Below, piece by piece: positions 23,614-30,830 of a stretch of 31,819 nucleotides of DNA; positions within the stretch are counted from its first letter, which is position 1, and each line of letters starts with the position of its first letter. Made by a program: the position numbers and the translations under genes. The notes under the pieces are model-generated. The model was not told the origin of the DNA, did not search any database, and was given only the letters and a program-made list of their open reading frames with translations. The stretch is from Candidatus Dormiibacterota bacterium. GTDB taxonomy: Bacteria; Chloroflexota; Dormibacteria; UBA8260; Bog-877. The stretch covers positions 1-31,819 of the forward strand of contig PLTL01000259.1 of NCBI GenBank assembly GCA_003164475.1. Reading direction: 5' to 3'.

Positions 23614-26187
23614 TCAGCCCTCCTCCTGACTCGACCCAAGGATGGTACGCAAGGTTGCCAGCGCGGCGGCGTGCCCGCCGGGGGACACCCGCCCCTGGCC
23701 AAGCTGCTGGTTGCCCCCCCCACCGCCGCCCTCACGACAGACGGCGGCGGCAATCCGGCCGGCGCTGAACCCGCTCGCGCCCAGGTCCGGTGAAAGCTTG
23801 ATCACCAGCTCATCGCCGGCCAGCACTGCGGCGCACCCCCGGCCGATCGCCTCCAGCAGCTGGTCAGCCCGCCTACGCAGCTCGCGCCGGTCCAGCTTGC
23901 CCGGCAGGTCCAGCAGCGTCAGCGTGGTGCCTCCGACCCGCTCCGTGGACGGCGCCGGGCCACCCACGGCCGCTGGCCGGCGGCGCTCGTCCACCAGCTG
24001 GCGCTCGAGTTGCCGCACCCGCCGCTGCAGATCCTCCACCCGGCCCACCACCTCCAGGGCCGGCGCGTGAAGCAGCCGAGCCAGCCCCGACGTCTGACCC
24101 CGCAGCCCCTCCCACCAGCTCTCGGCGGCGCCTCCCGCCACCATCTCGATCCGGCGCAGCCCCGAGCCCACGCTGTGCTCCCCGGTGAGAACCGCCGCTC
24201 CAATCTCCCCCGAGCGGGTGACGTGGGTCCCTCCGCAGAGCTCCTGGGAGAAGTCGCCGAAGCTCACCACCCGCACCTCGTCGGAGTAGGTCTCCTCGGG
24301 CAGGGCCAGCGCCCCCCGCCGCCGCGACTCGTCCAGGGAGAGCAGCTCCACCCGCCGCTCCAGGTTGGCGCGGATGGCCCAGTTCAGCAATCGCCCCAGC
24401 TCCAGGAGCTGCTCCTCGGTCAGCGCCCGAGGCCAGCTGAAGTCGAAGGTGGCATGGTCGGGGCTCACCAGCGAACCCCGCTGGACCACGCCCTCGCCGA
24501 GGAGGCGGTGCAGGGAGGCGTTGAGCAGGTGGGTGGCTGAGTGATGGGCGGCGCAGCCCCGACGGTGGTCTAGATCGACCATGGCGGAAACCTCCTCTCC
24601 CACCCGCAGGTCCCCCACCAGGATCCGGCAGCGGTGCACCCGTGACGCCGGGGGTTGGGGCAGCGTGTCCACCACCTCAGCCTCTCCCCCGCTCCAGACC
24701 AGCCGGCCGCGGTCCCCGACCTGCCCGCCACCCTCGGCGTAGAAGGGGGACCGCTCCAGCACCGCCTCCACCTCCTCGCCCGCCCCCGCCAGCTCCACCG
24801 CTTCGCCATCCCGAAGCAGAACCGCCACCCGGCTCGGCAGCTCCAGGTCGGTGTACCCCACAAACTCGGTCGGCGGCAGCTGGGGCCGGGCCTGGCCCAC
24901 CCCGGCCCTGGACCGGCTGCCCCGGGCCAGCTGACGCTGCTCCTGGAGCAGCGTCGCGAACGCCTCCTGATCCACTCGAAGGCCCCTTGCCTGGGCCAGC
25001 TCCTCGGTCAGCTCGGAAGGGAAACCGTAGGTGTCGTGGAGTCGAAACGCGTCGGCACCCGAGATCAGCCCCGATTCCGCCGCGGCCGCGGCCGCCTCAA
25101 AGTGTTCGCGGCCCCGGGCCAGGGTCTCATCGAAGCGTGCCTCCTCTTGCTCGATGACCGCCCGGATCGTGGCGGCGCCACTTGCCAGCTCGGGGTAGGG
25201 CTCGCCCAGCACCGAAACCACCACCGGGACGCAGGGGCCCAGCCCGCCGGCGACCTCCAGGCTGGACGCGCTGACCAGGGCTTGGCGGACCAGGTGACGG
25301 AGCACGTACCCCCGGCCCTCGTTGCCTGGCAGCACCCCATCGGCGATCAGCATGCAGGCACCTCGGGCGTGGTCCGCGAGCCGGCGCAGGTGGCGATCGC
25401 GGAAGGCTCCGCCCGGCGCCCCCGACCGGCGCGACCGCCCGGCAAAGTCCTGGAGGATGGGGGCGAAGAGATCGGTGTCGAAGATGGAGGTGCACCCTTG
25501 CACCGCCATGGCGATCCGCTCCAACCCCATCCCGGTATCCACCCCCGGTTGGGGGAGCGGCACCCTGGTTCCGTCCTCCAGCTGCTCCGAGTCCATGAAG
25601 ACGAGGTTCCATATCTCGAGGAAACGTTCGCCCTGGCCGGGGGTCTGTCCCGGTCCGCTTCCAAAGCTCTCGCCCAGGTCGAAGAAGATCTCGCTGTCAA
25701 CGCCGCAGGGACCGGTCGGCCCGGCCTGCCAGAAATTCTCCTCCAGCTGGACCACCCGCTCCTCCCCGATTCCGGCCACCTTGGTCCAGAGCCGGAGCGA
25801 GTCCTGGTCGGAGGGATGAACGCTGTAGTAGAGCCGGTCCGGGTCGAGCCCGAAGCCGCGGGTGAGGAGCTCGAAGGCGTAGCCGATGGCCTCCGCCTTG
25901 AAGTAGGCGCCGAAGCTGAAGTTGCCCAACATCTCGAAGAAGGTGTCGTGGTAGAAATCCCCCACCGCATCGATGTCGGTGGCCCGGAACACCTTCTGGC
26001 AGGAGGTGAGCCGGGCCTGCGGCGGTGGCCTCTGGCCCAGGAAATAGGGCTTGAAGGGAACCATCCCGGCACTGACCAGGAGCAGGCTGGGATCGTCGCG
26101 GGGAATCAGCGGCGCGCTGGCGACCCGGAGATGGCCGTGCTGCTCGAAATACTTGAGAAAGTGGTGACGGATCTGTTGACTTAGCAA
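23614..26187 (-). CDS. alaS: Alanyl-tRNA synthetase
   Basis: Charges tRNA-Ala and clears mischarged Ser/Gly. The 857-residue product is near full family length. The class II catalytic domain includes LIPRDDPSLLLVSAGMVPFK, RATDIDAVG, DTFFEMLGNFSFGAYFK, GPTGPCGVDSEIFFD and DTGMGLERIAMAVQG. The editing domain has the metal-binding HHSATHLLNASLHR (HxxxH) and QELCGGTHVTRSGEIG (CxxxH). The C-terminal oligomerisation domain ends with EGGGGGGNQQLGQG. The start is TTG at 26185-26187 (LSQQIRHHFLKYFEQHGH), with GGAG about 9 bases upstream. It is 68 bases after the sigma-factor gene; that gap is too short for a T-box leader and shows none. Confidence 0.97.
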   Translation of the reverse strand: MLSQQIRHHFLKYFEQHGHLRVASAPLIPRDDPSLLLVSAGMVPFKPYFLGQRPPPQARLTSCQKVFRATDIDAVGDFYHDTFFEMLGNFSFGAYFKAEAIGYAFELLTRGFGLDPDRLYYSVHPSDQDSLRLWTKVAGIGEERVVQLEENFWQAGPTGPCGVDSEIFFDLGESFGSGPGQTPGQGERFLEIWNLVFMDSEQLEDGTRVPLPQPGVDTGMGLERIAMAVQGCTSIFDTDLFAPILQDFAGRSRRSGAPGGAFRDRHLRRLADHARGACMLIADGVLPGNEGRGYVLRHLVRQALVSASSLEVAGGLGPCVPVVVSVLGEPYPELASGAATIRAVIEQEEARFDETLARGREHFEAAAAAAESGLISGADAFRLHDTYGFPSELTEELAQARGLRVDQEAFATLLQEQRQLARGSRSRAGVGQARPQLPPTEFVGYTDLELPSRVAVLLRDGEAVELAGAGEEVEAVLERSPFYAEGGGQVGDRGRLVWSGGEAEVVDTLPQPPASRVHRCRILVGDLRVGEEVSAMVDLDHRRGCAAHHSATHLLNASLHRLLGEGVVQRGSLVSPDHATFDFSWPRALTEEQLLELGRLLNWAIRANLERRVELLSLDESRRRGALALPEETYSDEVRVVSFGDFSQELCGGTHVTRSGEIGAAVLTGEHSVGSGLRRIEMVAGGAAESWWEGLRGQTSGLARLLHAPALEVVGRVEDLQRRVRQLERQLVDERRRPAAVGGPAPSTERVGGTTLTLLDLPGKLDRRELRRRADQLLEAIGRGCAAVLAGDELVIKLSPDLGASGFSAGRIAAAVCREGGGGGGNQQLGQGRVSPGGHAAALATLRTILGSSQEEG

Positions 26188-26255
26188 TGCAGAGAACTCC
26201 AGCGGGATCGGCCGGATTCTAGCCGCTCGACGGGGGCCGGCGGCTGCGCTCTCGC

Positions 26256-27032
26256 CTACTCCGGCAGTTCCCGCTTGAGCTGTGCCAGCGCCGCGCGCTG
26301 AAGCCGGCTGACGTGCATCTGGCTGATGCCCAGGCGCCGCGCCACCTCGGTCTGGGGCAGCTGCTCGACAAAGCGCAGCACCATGATCTCCCGCTCCCTC
26401 GGGGTCAGGTGCCGCATCGCCCCCGCCAGCAGGTTCTGGAGCTCAATCCGGGTGAGGTTCTCGTCCTCGGCCCCGAGCCGGTCGCCGAGCTCGCCGTCTG
26501 GGTCCGACGTTCCCAGGGGGGACTCCAGCGAGACCGCCCGCTGAGCGGGGCCTGCCTCCAGCGCCTGAAGCACCTCGTCCGGCTCCAGGCCCAGCCGGCC
26601 AGCGATCTCGGGCACCGTCGGCGTGCGGCTCAGCTCCTGGCTCAGCTCGGACTGGGTGCGGACCACCCGGGCGTAGGTCTCCTGGAGCCGGCGGGGCACT
26701 CTGACGGCCCAGCTCTTGTCACGGAAGTAGCGCTTGATCTCCCCCAGGATGGTGGGGGTGGCGAAGGTGGTGAACTCCAGCCCCAGCTCGGGGTTGAAGC
26801 GGTTGAGGGCTGCGATCAGCGCCATGTAGCCGACCTGCTCCAGGTCCTCCAGCGGCTCGCCCCGGCCGGCGAAGCGCCGCGCCAGCGAGCGGACCAGAGC
26901 GGTGTACTCGTGAACCAGCTGCTCGCGGACCTTGGGGTCGTGAGTCTTGGAGTACTCGACGAACAGGGCCCGCTGCAGCCCCCGATCGAATCGGGGGGAC
27001 GCCTGCGCAGGAGTTACCCCCGCCCCGGTCAC
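26256..27032 (-). CDS. RNA polymerase sigma factor, SigB/SigF/SigG type
   Basis: A 258-residue alternative sigma factor with regions 2, 3 and 4. Region 2 reads EPLEDLEQVGYMALIAALNRFNP then FTTFATPTILGEIKRYFRD, the wording of the SigB/SigF/SigG group; VRVPRRLQETYARV leads into region 3 (TPTVPEIAGRLGLEPDEVLQAL); region 4 is LTPREREIMVLRFVEQLPQTEVA with the helix-turn-helix RLGISQMHVSRLQRAAL. The start is GTG 27030-27032, overlapping the upstream anti-sigma gene as GTGA, so the pair is translated in step. Such factors drive general stress or developmental regulons and are held inactive by an RsbW-type partner. Confidence 0.93.
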   Translation of the reverse strand: MTGAGVTPAQASPRFDRGLQRALFVEYSKTHDPKVREQLVHEYTALVRSLARRFAGRGEPLEDLEQVGYMALIAALNRFNPELGLEFTTFATPTILGEIKRYFRDKSWAVRVPRRLQETYARVVRTQSELSQELSRTPTVPEIAGRLGLEPDEVLQALEAGPAQRAVSLESPLGTSDPDGELGDRLGAEDENLTRIELQNLLAGAMRHLTPREREIMVLRFVEQLPQTEVARRLGISQMHVSRLQRAALAQLKRELPE

Positions 27033-27472
27033 CGCCAGCGGTACTTGGCCAGACGGACGCGCATGAGCCCGTTGCCCGCCGCCTGAAAGTCCACGTCGTC
27101 GGCAAAGCAGCGGAGCATCGAGATGGCCAGGTCCAGGGCCTGGGCGCTGGCGGCGGTCGACGGGGCCAACGGGGGACCAGCCGCCACCTGGGTACTCGGC
27201 TTCGAGCCCAGGAGCCGGACCTCGACCCGAAGGGCGTCCTCCTGGACCGCGAAGTTGATCCTCACCCGGGCATCCACGATGCCGGCCATGGCGGCCGCGC
27301 GAATGGTGTGGTCACAGGCCTCGACGATGGCGATGTTGAGCTCATCCAGCGCCTCCAGCCCCAGGCCGGCCACGCTGGCCATACCGGAGGCCGCCCGCTT
27401 GGCCACCACGATGTAATCGGGGTCGGCGGGAATCCTCAGCTCGGTCGTCGCCACTGCCCTGGAACCCATCAT
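27029..27472 (-). CDS. RsbW/UsfX-like anti-sigma factor (HATPase fold)
   Basis: A 147-residue protein directly upstream of, and overlapping, the sigma gene. It resembles RsbW/UsfX anti-sigma factors: TTELRIPADPDYIVVAKRAA at the N-terminus, then LGLEALDELNIAIVEACDHTI aligned to the N-box helix, and AQALDLAISMLRCFADDVDF near the end. The N-box Asn of kinase-active RsbW is absent (VEACDH), and no DxGxG G1 box is seen, as in mycobacterial UsfX-type proteins. It probably sequesters the sigma factor by binding; kinase activity is doubtful. ATG 27470-27472 is followed by a second ATG. The anti-anti-sigma partner is not in the window. Confidence 0.8.
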   Translation of the reverse strand: MMGSRAVATTELRIPADPDYIVVAKRAASGMASVAGLGLEALDELNIAIVEACDHTIRAAAMAGIVDARVRINFAVQEDALRVEVRLLGSKPSTQVAAGPPLAPSTAASAQALDLAISMLRCFADDVDFQAAGNGLMRVRLAKYRWR

Positions 27473-27517
27473 CTAGTTGCATGCCCTTCCCAAAGCCAGC
27501 TCAAACCTGCCCCCCAA

Positions 27518-27534
27518 GGCCGGCGGGCCCGGCC
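27518..27534. repeat. GC-rich hairpin in the anti-sigma leader
   Basis: Plus strand ggccgg, five-base loop, ccggcc: a perfect 6-bp inverted repeat about 46 bases before the anti-sigma ATG. Its core, ccggcgggcccgg (27520-27532), recurs exactly at 27670-27682 on the other side of the same gap. It may fold in the leader RNA; function unknown. Confidence 0.4.
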
Positions 27535-27649
27535 GGGTCCCGGCTCCGATCCCTCGAGCACCAGGTGGGTGCGCCGCACGCCGCTTTCCACATCCTCTCC
27601 AGGAGGCTCGTGGGCCGTCGACGGTGTTGGCGCTCCCGGGAAATCATCA

Positions 27650-27699
27650 CTAGGGTCGGGTGCGGTCTTCCGGCGGGCCCGGGCCCGCGCCAACCCTAG
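27650..27699 (-). terminator. Long inverted repeat after aspS: terminator or attenuator candidate
   Basis: The gap 27473-27705 between aspS and the anti-sigma gene is 233 bases and has no convincing gene. Six bases after the aspS stop, ctagggt (27650-27656) pairs with accctag (27693-27699), extendable to 10 bp with one mismatch. Inside it lies a perfect 16-bp palindrome, 27673-27688 (gcgggcccgggcccgc). No U-run follows, so it is not a classic intrinsic terminator; it may stall RNA polymerase, protect the aspS mRNA end, or form part of a leader. Confidence 0.35.
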
Positions 27700-27705
27700 C
27701 ACGGT

Positions 27706-29496
27706 TCAATCGGGGCGTGGCCCAGGGGCTCCAGCCGCCCGCGGCGCCAGCCGCAGCCCCACCTCAGCCAGCTGCTCGGGCAGCACCGGGCCGGGTGCTC
27801 CGGTGAGCGGATCAGCCCCGGTCTGGGTCTTGGGGAAGGCGATCACCTCGCGGATCGAGGGCTCCCCCAGTCCCAGCATCACGATCCGGTCGACGCCGGC
27901 CGCGAAGCCGCCGTGGGGAGGGGCCCCATAGCGGAAGGCCGAGATAAGGAAGCCGAACTTGCGCTGGGCCTCCTCGGGGCTGAGTCCCAAGGCCTCGAAG
28001 ACCAGCTGCTGCTGTTCCGGCCTGGTGATCCGGAGCGAGCCGCTGCCCAGCTCCACCCCGTTGCAGACGATGTCGTAGGCGCGGGAGCGAACCCGCAGCG
28101 GGTCGCTCAAGATCAGGGGCCAGTCCTCGGGGTGGGGCTGGGTGAAGGGGTGGTGCATGGGGGTCACCCCACCACCCGCCGCCACCTCGAAGAGAGGGAA
28201 CTCAGTGACCCAGAGGAAGTCGAAGCGGCCCTCCGGAATCCAGCCAAAGCGGCGGGCCGCGTGGAGCCGCACCGCTCCCAGAGCGGTCGCCGCCACCCGA
28301 TCTGGCCCCGCCGTGAAACAGACGCAGTCGCCCTCCTCCAGTTCGAGCTGCCGGGCCAGACCGGCCAGCTCCTGGGCGGAGAAGAACTTGGCAATGGAGC
28401 CTTCGAACTCTCCCGCCCGGCGCCACAGGTATGCCAGGCCCGCAGCCCCGTAGGTCCTGGCCACCTGCAACCATTCACCCTCCAGCTCGCCCCTGGTCAG
28501 CTCGGCCCCACCGGGAACCCGGAGCGCCCGGACGCTGCCCTTCGCCTCCAGCGCCGCCGCGAACACCCGGAAGGAAGTGGAGCGGAAGAGCTCCGAGACA
28601 TCGTTGAGCTCATGGCCGAAGCGGGTGTCGGGCTTGTCCGAGCCGTAGCGGTCCATCGCCTCCCGGTAGGGCAGCCGCCGCCAGGGGGTGGGAAGGGCCA
28701 TCTCGAAGGCCTCCTCCCAGGCGGCGGAGATCATCGCCTCCAGGACCTCGAAGATCTCCCCCTCCTCGACGAACGACATCTCCAGGTCGAGCTGGGTGAA
28801 TTCGAATTGGCGGTCGGCCCGGAGGTCCTCGTCCCGCCAGCAGCGCGCGATCTGGAAGTAGCGTTCGAACCCAGCCACCATGGAGAGCTGCTTGTAGAGC
28901 TGGGGGGACTGGGGCAGAGCCCAGACATGCCCGGGCCACATCCGGCTCGGCACCAGGAAGTCTCGGGCCCCCTCGGGTGTGCTGGAGATCAGGGTGGGGG
29001 TCTCGATCTCGACGAAGCCCATCCGGTCGGCCTCATCCCGGAGCCGCTTGATGAAGCGGTGTCGAGCCCGGAGATTCCGCTGCATCCGGGGGCGGCGCAG
29101 GTCGAGGTAGCGGTACTGGAGCCGGACACGCTCGTCCGGCTGGGCCTCGTCGGCGGTGCCCAGCGGCATCGGCTCGGCCTGGGCCAGCACCTCGCAGCTC
29201 TCCACCGCGATCTCGACGGCGCCGGTGGGCAGGTTGGGGTTCTCGCTGCCCTCGGGACGGGGTTCGACCAGGCCCTCGACCCGCAGCACCCACTCCAGCC
29301 GGCACCGCTCGGCGACCTCCTGGGCCAGGGCCGAACGAGCCGGGTTGAAGACCAGCTGGACCACTCCGGTGTGATCCCGCAGGTCGACGAAGGTGAGCCC
29401 GCCGTGGTCCCGGCGGTGGTTGACCCAGCCGGCCAGCAGCAGCCGCCTGCCCTCGTCCGCGGCGGTCACCGTCCCGCACATGGCCCGGCCCCTCAC
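27706..29496 (-). CDS. aspS: Aspartyl-tRNA synthetase, bacterial type
   Basis: Charges tRNA-Asp. The 596-residue product has the bacterial layout: an N-terminal OB-fold anticodon-binding domain (LAGWVNHRRDHGGLTFVDLRD), class II motif 1 region (FVEIETPTLISSTPEGARDF), motif 2 (CWRDEDLRADRQFEFTQLD), the bacterial GAD insertion (about 300-420), and motif 3 (FGFLISAFRYGAPPHGGFAAGVDR). The His in RRDHGG, rather than the Leu of E. coli, is a feature of non-discriminating enzymes that also charge tRNA-Asn. Start is GTG 29494-29496, overlapping the hisS stop as GTGA and placing Cys7 as in relatives; an ATG at 29479-29481 with GAGGGG upstream is an alternative. Confidence 0.96.
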   Translation of the reverse strand: MRGRAMCGTVTAADEGRRLLLAGWVNHRRDHGGLTFVDLRDHTGVVQLVFNPARSALAQEVAERCRLEWVLRVEGLVEPRPEGSENPNLPTGAVEIAVESCEVLAQAEPMPLGTADEAQPDERVRLQYRYLDLRRPRMQRNLRARHRFIKRLRDEADRMGFVEIETPTLISSTPEGARDFLVPSRMWPGHVWALPQSPQLYKQLSMVAGFERYFQIARCWRDEDLRADRQFEFTQLDLEMSFVEEGEIFEVLEAMISAAWEEAFEMALPTPWRRLPYREAMDRYGSDKPDTRFGHELNDVSELFRSTSFRVFAAALEAKGSVRALRVPGGAELTRGELEGEWLQVARTYGAAGLAYLWRRAGEFEGSIAKFFSAQELAGLARQLELEEGDCVCFTAGPDRVAATALGAVRLHAARRFGWIPEGRFDFLWVTEFPLFEVAAGGGVTPMHHPFTQPHPEDWPLILSDPLRVRSRAYDIVCNGVELGSGSLRITRPEQQQLVFEALGLSPEEAQRKFGFLISAFRYGAPPHGGFAAGVDRIVMLGLGEPSIREVIAFPKTQTGADPLTGAPGPVLPEQLAEVGLRLAPRAAGAPGPRPD

Positions 29497-30776
29497 CCCG
29501 GACCCCCGCCGGACCTGGTCGACCGCTCCCAGTCGCGAACCTGACCGGAAACCCGTTCCGCCGTGAGGACCGCCTGCTCCCCGGTGCGGAGCCGGCGCAC
29601 CGTCACCCGGCGCGCCTCCACCTCCTCCTCACCGAGGATGGCCACCACCCCCGCGCCGGTCCGCTCCGCCGCCCTCATCTTGGCCTTGAGGCTGCGCCGG
29701 CCAACGTCGCAGAGGACCGCGAGGCCCTCCCGGCGCAGCCGCTGGGAGAGGTCGATCGAAAGTGGAATGGCCACCTCCTGCGCGGAGCACACCACGACCT
29801 GCAGATGGGCGCCGGCGGGCCCTGCCGGGGCCAGGCTCACCACTCGCTCCACCCCGGCGGCGAAGCCCACCCCGGGGGCCGGCGGGTAACCCAGAAGCTC
29901 GGAGAGCCCGTCATACCTACCACCGCCGAAGAGGGCGTTCTGGGCACCGAGGAGATCCTCATGCCAGACCTCGAAGGTGGTCCGCACGTAGTAGTCGAGC
30001 CCGCGCACCAGCCGGGGGTTCACCTCGAAGGGGATGGCGTAGGCATGGAGGGCGGCCTGAACCCGCGCGAAGGCATCTCGGCAGGGATCGCACAGGAACG
30101 CCTCAGTCTGAGGCGCGGTCGCCACCAGCTCCTCGGTCCCGATCTCCTTGCTGTCCAGGATTCGCAGCGGATTGCGGCGGAGCCGCTCCCGATCCAGCTC
30201 GGGCAGGGTCTCGAGGTGGGGGGCGAAGTGGTCAAGCAGCGCCTGGCGGTAGGCCGACCGGCACTGGGAGTCTCCGATGCTGTTCAACTGCAGGCTGATC
30301 CCCCCCAGTCCCAGCTCCCCGAGCCAGTCCCAGGCGACCGCGATCACCTCGGCGTCCAGCTCCGCCTCGGCGTCGCCGATCGCCTCCACCCCGAACTGAT
30401 GGAACTGTCGGTAGCGGCCCCGCCCCGGGCGGTCGTAGCGGAACATGGGGCCGATGTAGCTGAGCCGGACCGGGGCGGGAAGCTGGCGCAACTCGGACTC
30501 GCCGAATGCCCGCAGAACCGGGGCGGTGTTCTCCGGCCTCAGGGTCAAAGAGCGCCCAGAGCGGTCCTCGAAGGTGTACATCTCCCGGCGGACGACGTCC
30601 GTGGTGTCCCCCACCCCCCTGATGAAGAGCTCGGTGGCCTCGAAGATCGGAGTGGCGATCTGCCGATAGCCGAATCTCGACGCCACCTCCAGGCCCACCT
30701 CTTCGGCGCGCCTCATCGCCATCAGGCGGTCGGGGAGCAGGTCTTCGGTTCCGCGCGGGCGCGAGATCGGGGGCAT
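29493..30776 (-). CDS. hisS: Histidyl-tRNA synthetase
   Basis: Class IIa synthetase that charges tRNA-His. The 427-residue product has PRGTEDLLPD at the start, PIFEATELFIRGVGDTTDVV (motif 1 area), TLRPENTAPVLRAF and GPMFRYDRPGRGRYRQFHQ (motif 2), the histidine-binding RGLDYYVRTTFEV and GGGRYDGL, and a C-terminal anticodon-binding domain (VVVCSAQEVAIPLSIDLSQ...). The ATG at 30774-30776 gives the normal N-terminus, though no clear ribosome-binding site precedes it. It is 54 bases after the RelA/SpoT stop, matching the widespread rel-hisS-aspS neighbourhood, and it overlaps aspS by 4 bases. Confidence 0.96.
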   Translation of the reverse strand: MPPISRPRGTEDLLPDRLMAMRRAEEVGLEVASRFGYRQIATPIFEATELFIRGVGDTTDVVRREMYTFEDRSGRSLTLRPENTAPVLRAFGESELRQLPAPVRLSYIGPMFRYDRPGRGRYRQFHQFGVEAIGDAEAELDAEVIAVAWDWLGELGLGGISLQLNSIGDSQCRSAYRQALLDHFAPHLETLPELDRERLRRNPLRILDSKEIGTEELVATAPQTEAFLCDPCRDAFARVQAALHAYAIPFEVNPRLVRGLDYYVRTTFEVWHEDLLGAQNALFGGGRYDGLSELLGYPPAPGVGFAAGVERVVSLAPAGPAGAHLQVVVCSAQEVAIPLSIDLSQRLRREGLAVLCDVGRRSLKAKMRAAERTGAGVVAILGEEEVEARRVTVRRLRTGEQAVLTAERVSGQVRDWERSTRSGGGPG

Positions 30777-30830
30777 CGAACTGGCAGTGTAAATGGCCGC
30801 GCTGGTCCCGCCACCGGTCGGGCCGGCGAC

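Noticed and set aside
26188..26255. T-box or other tRNA-sensing leader before alaS (also checked before hisS at 30777-30830)
   Set aside because: Gaps of 68 and 54 bases are too short for a T-box, and no T-box sequence or antiterminator is visible.
27469..27702. A 77-codon minus-strand frame (GTG start) that fits neatly between the aspS stop and the anti-sigma ATG, overlapping the latter as ATGA
   Set aside because: Third-position G+C is clearly lower than in neighbouring genes, with CTA and AGA codons. The product is a Pro/Arg/Gly-rich string with no recognisable fold, and the DNA is full of palindromes. The spacing is tempting, but I treat it as non-coding leader.
27913..29544. 543-codon plus-strand frame opposite aspS
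   Set aside because: Antisense shadow of a clear AspRS gene; the product is His/Gln/Pro/Glu-rich low complexity, typical of the opposite strand in GC-rich genes.
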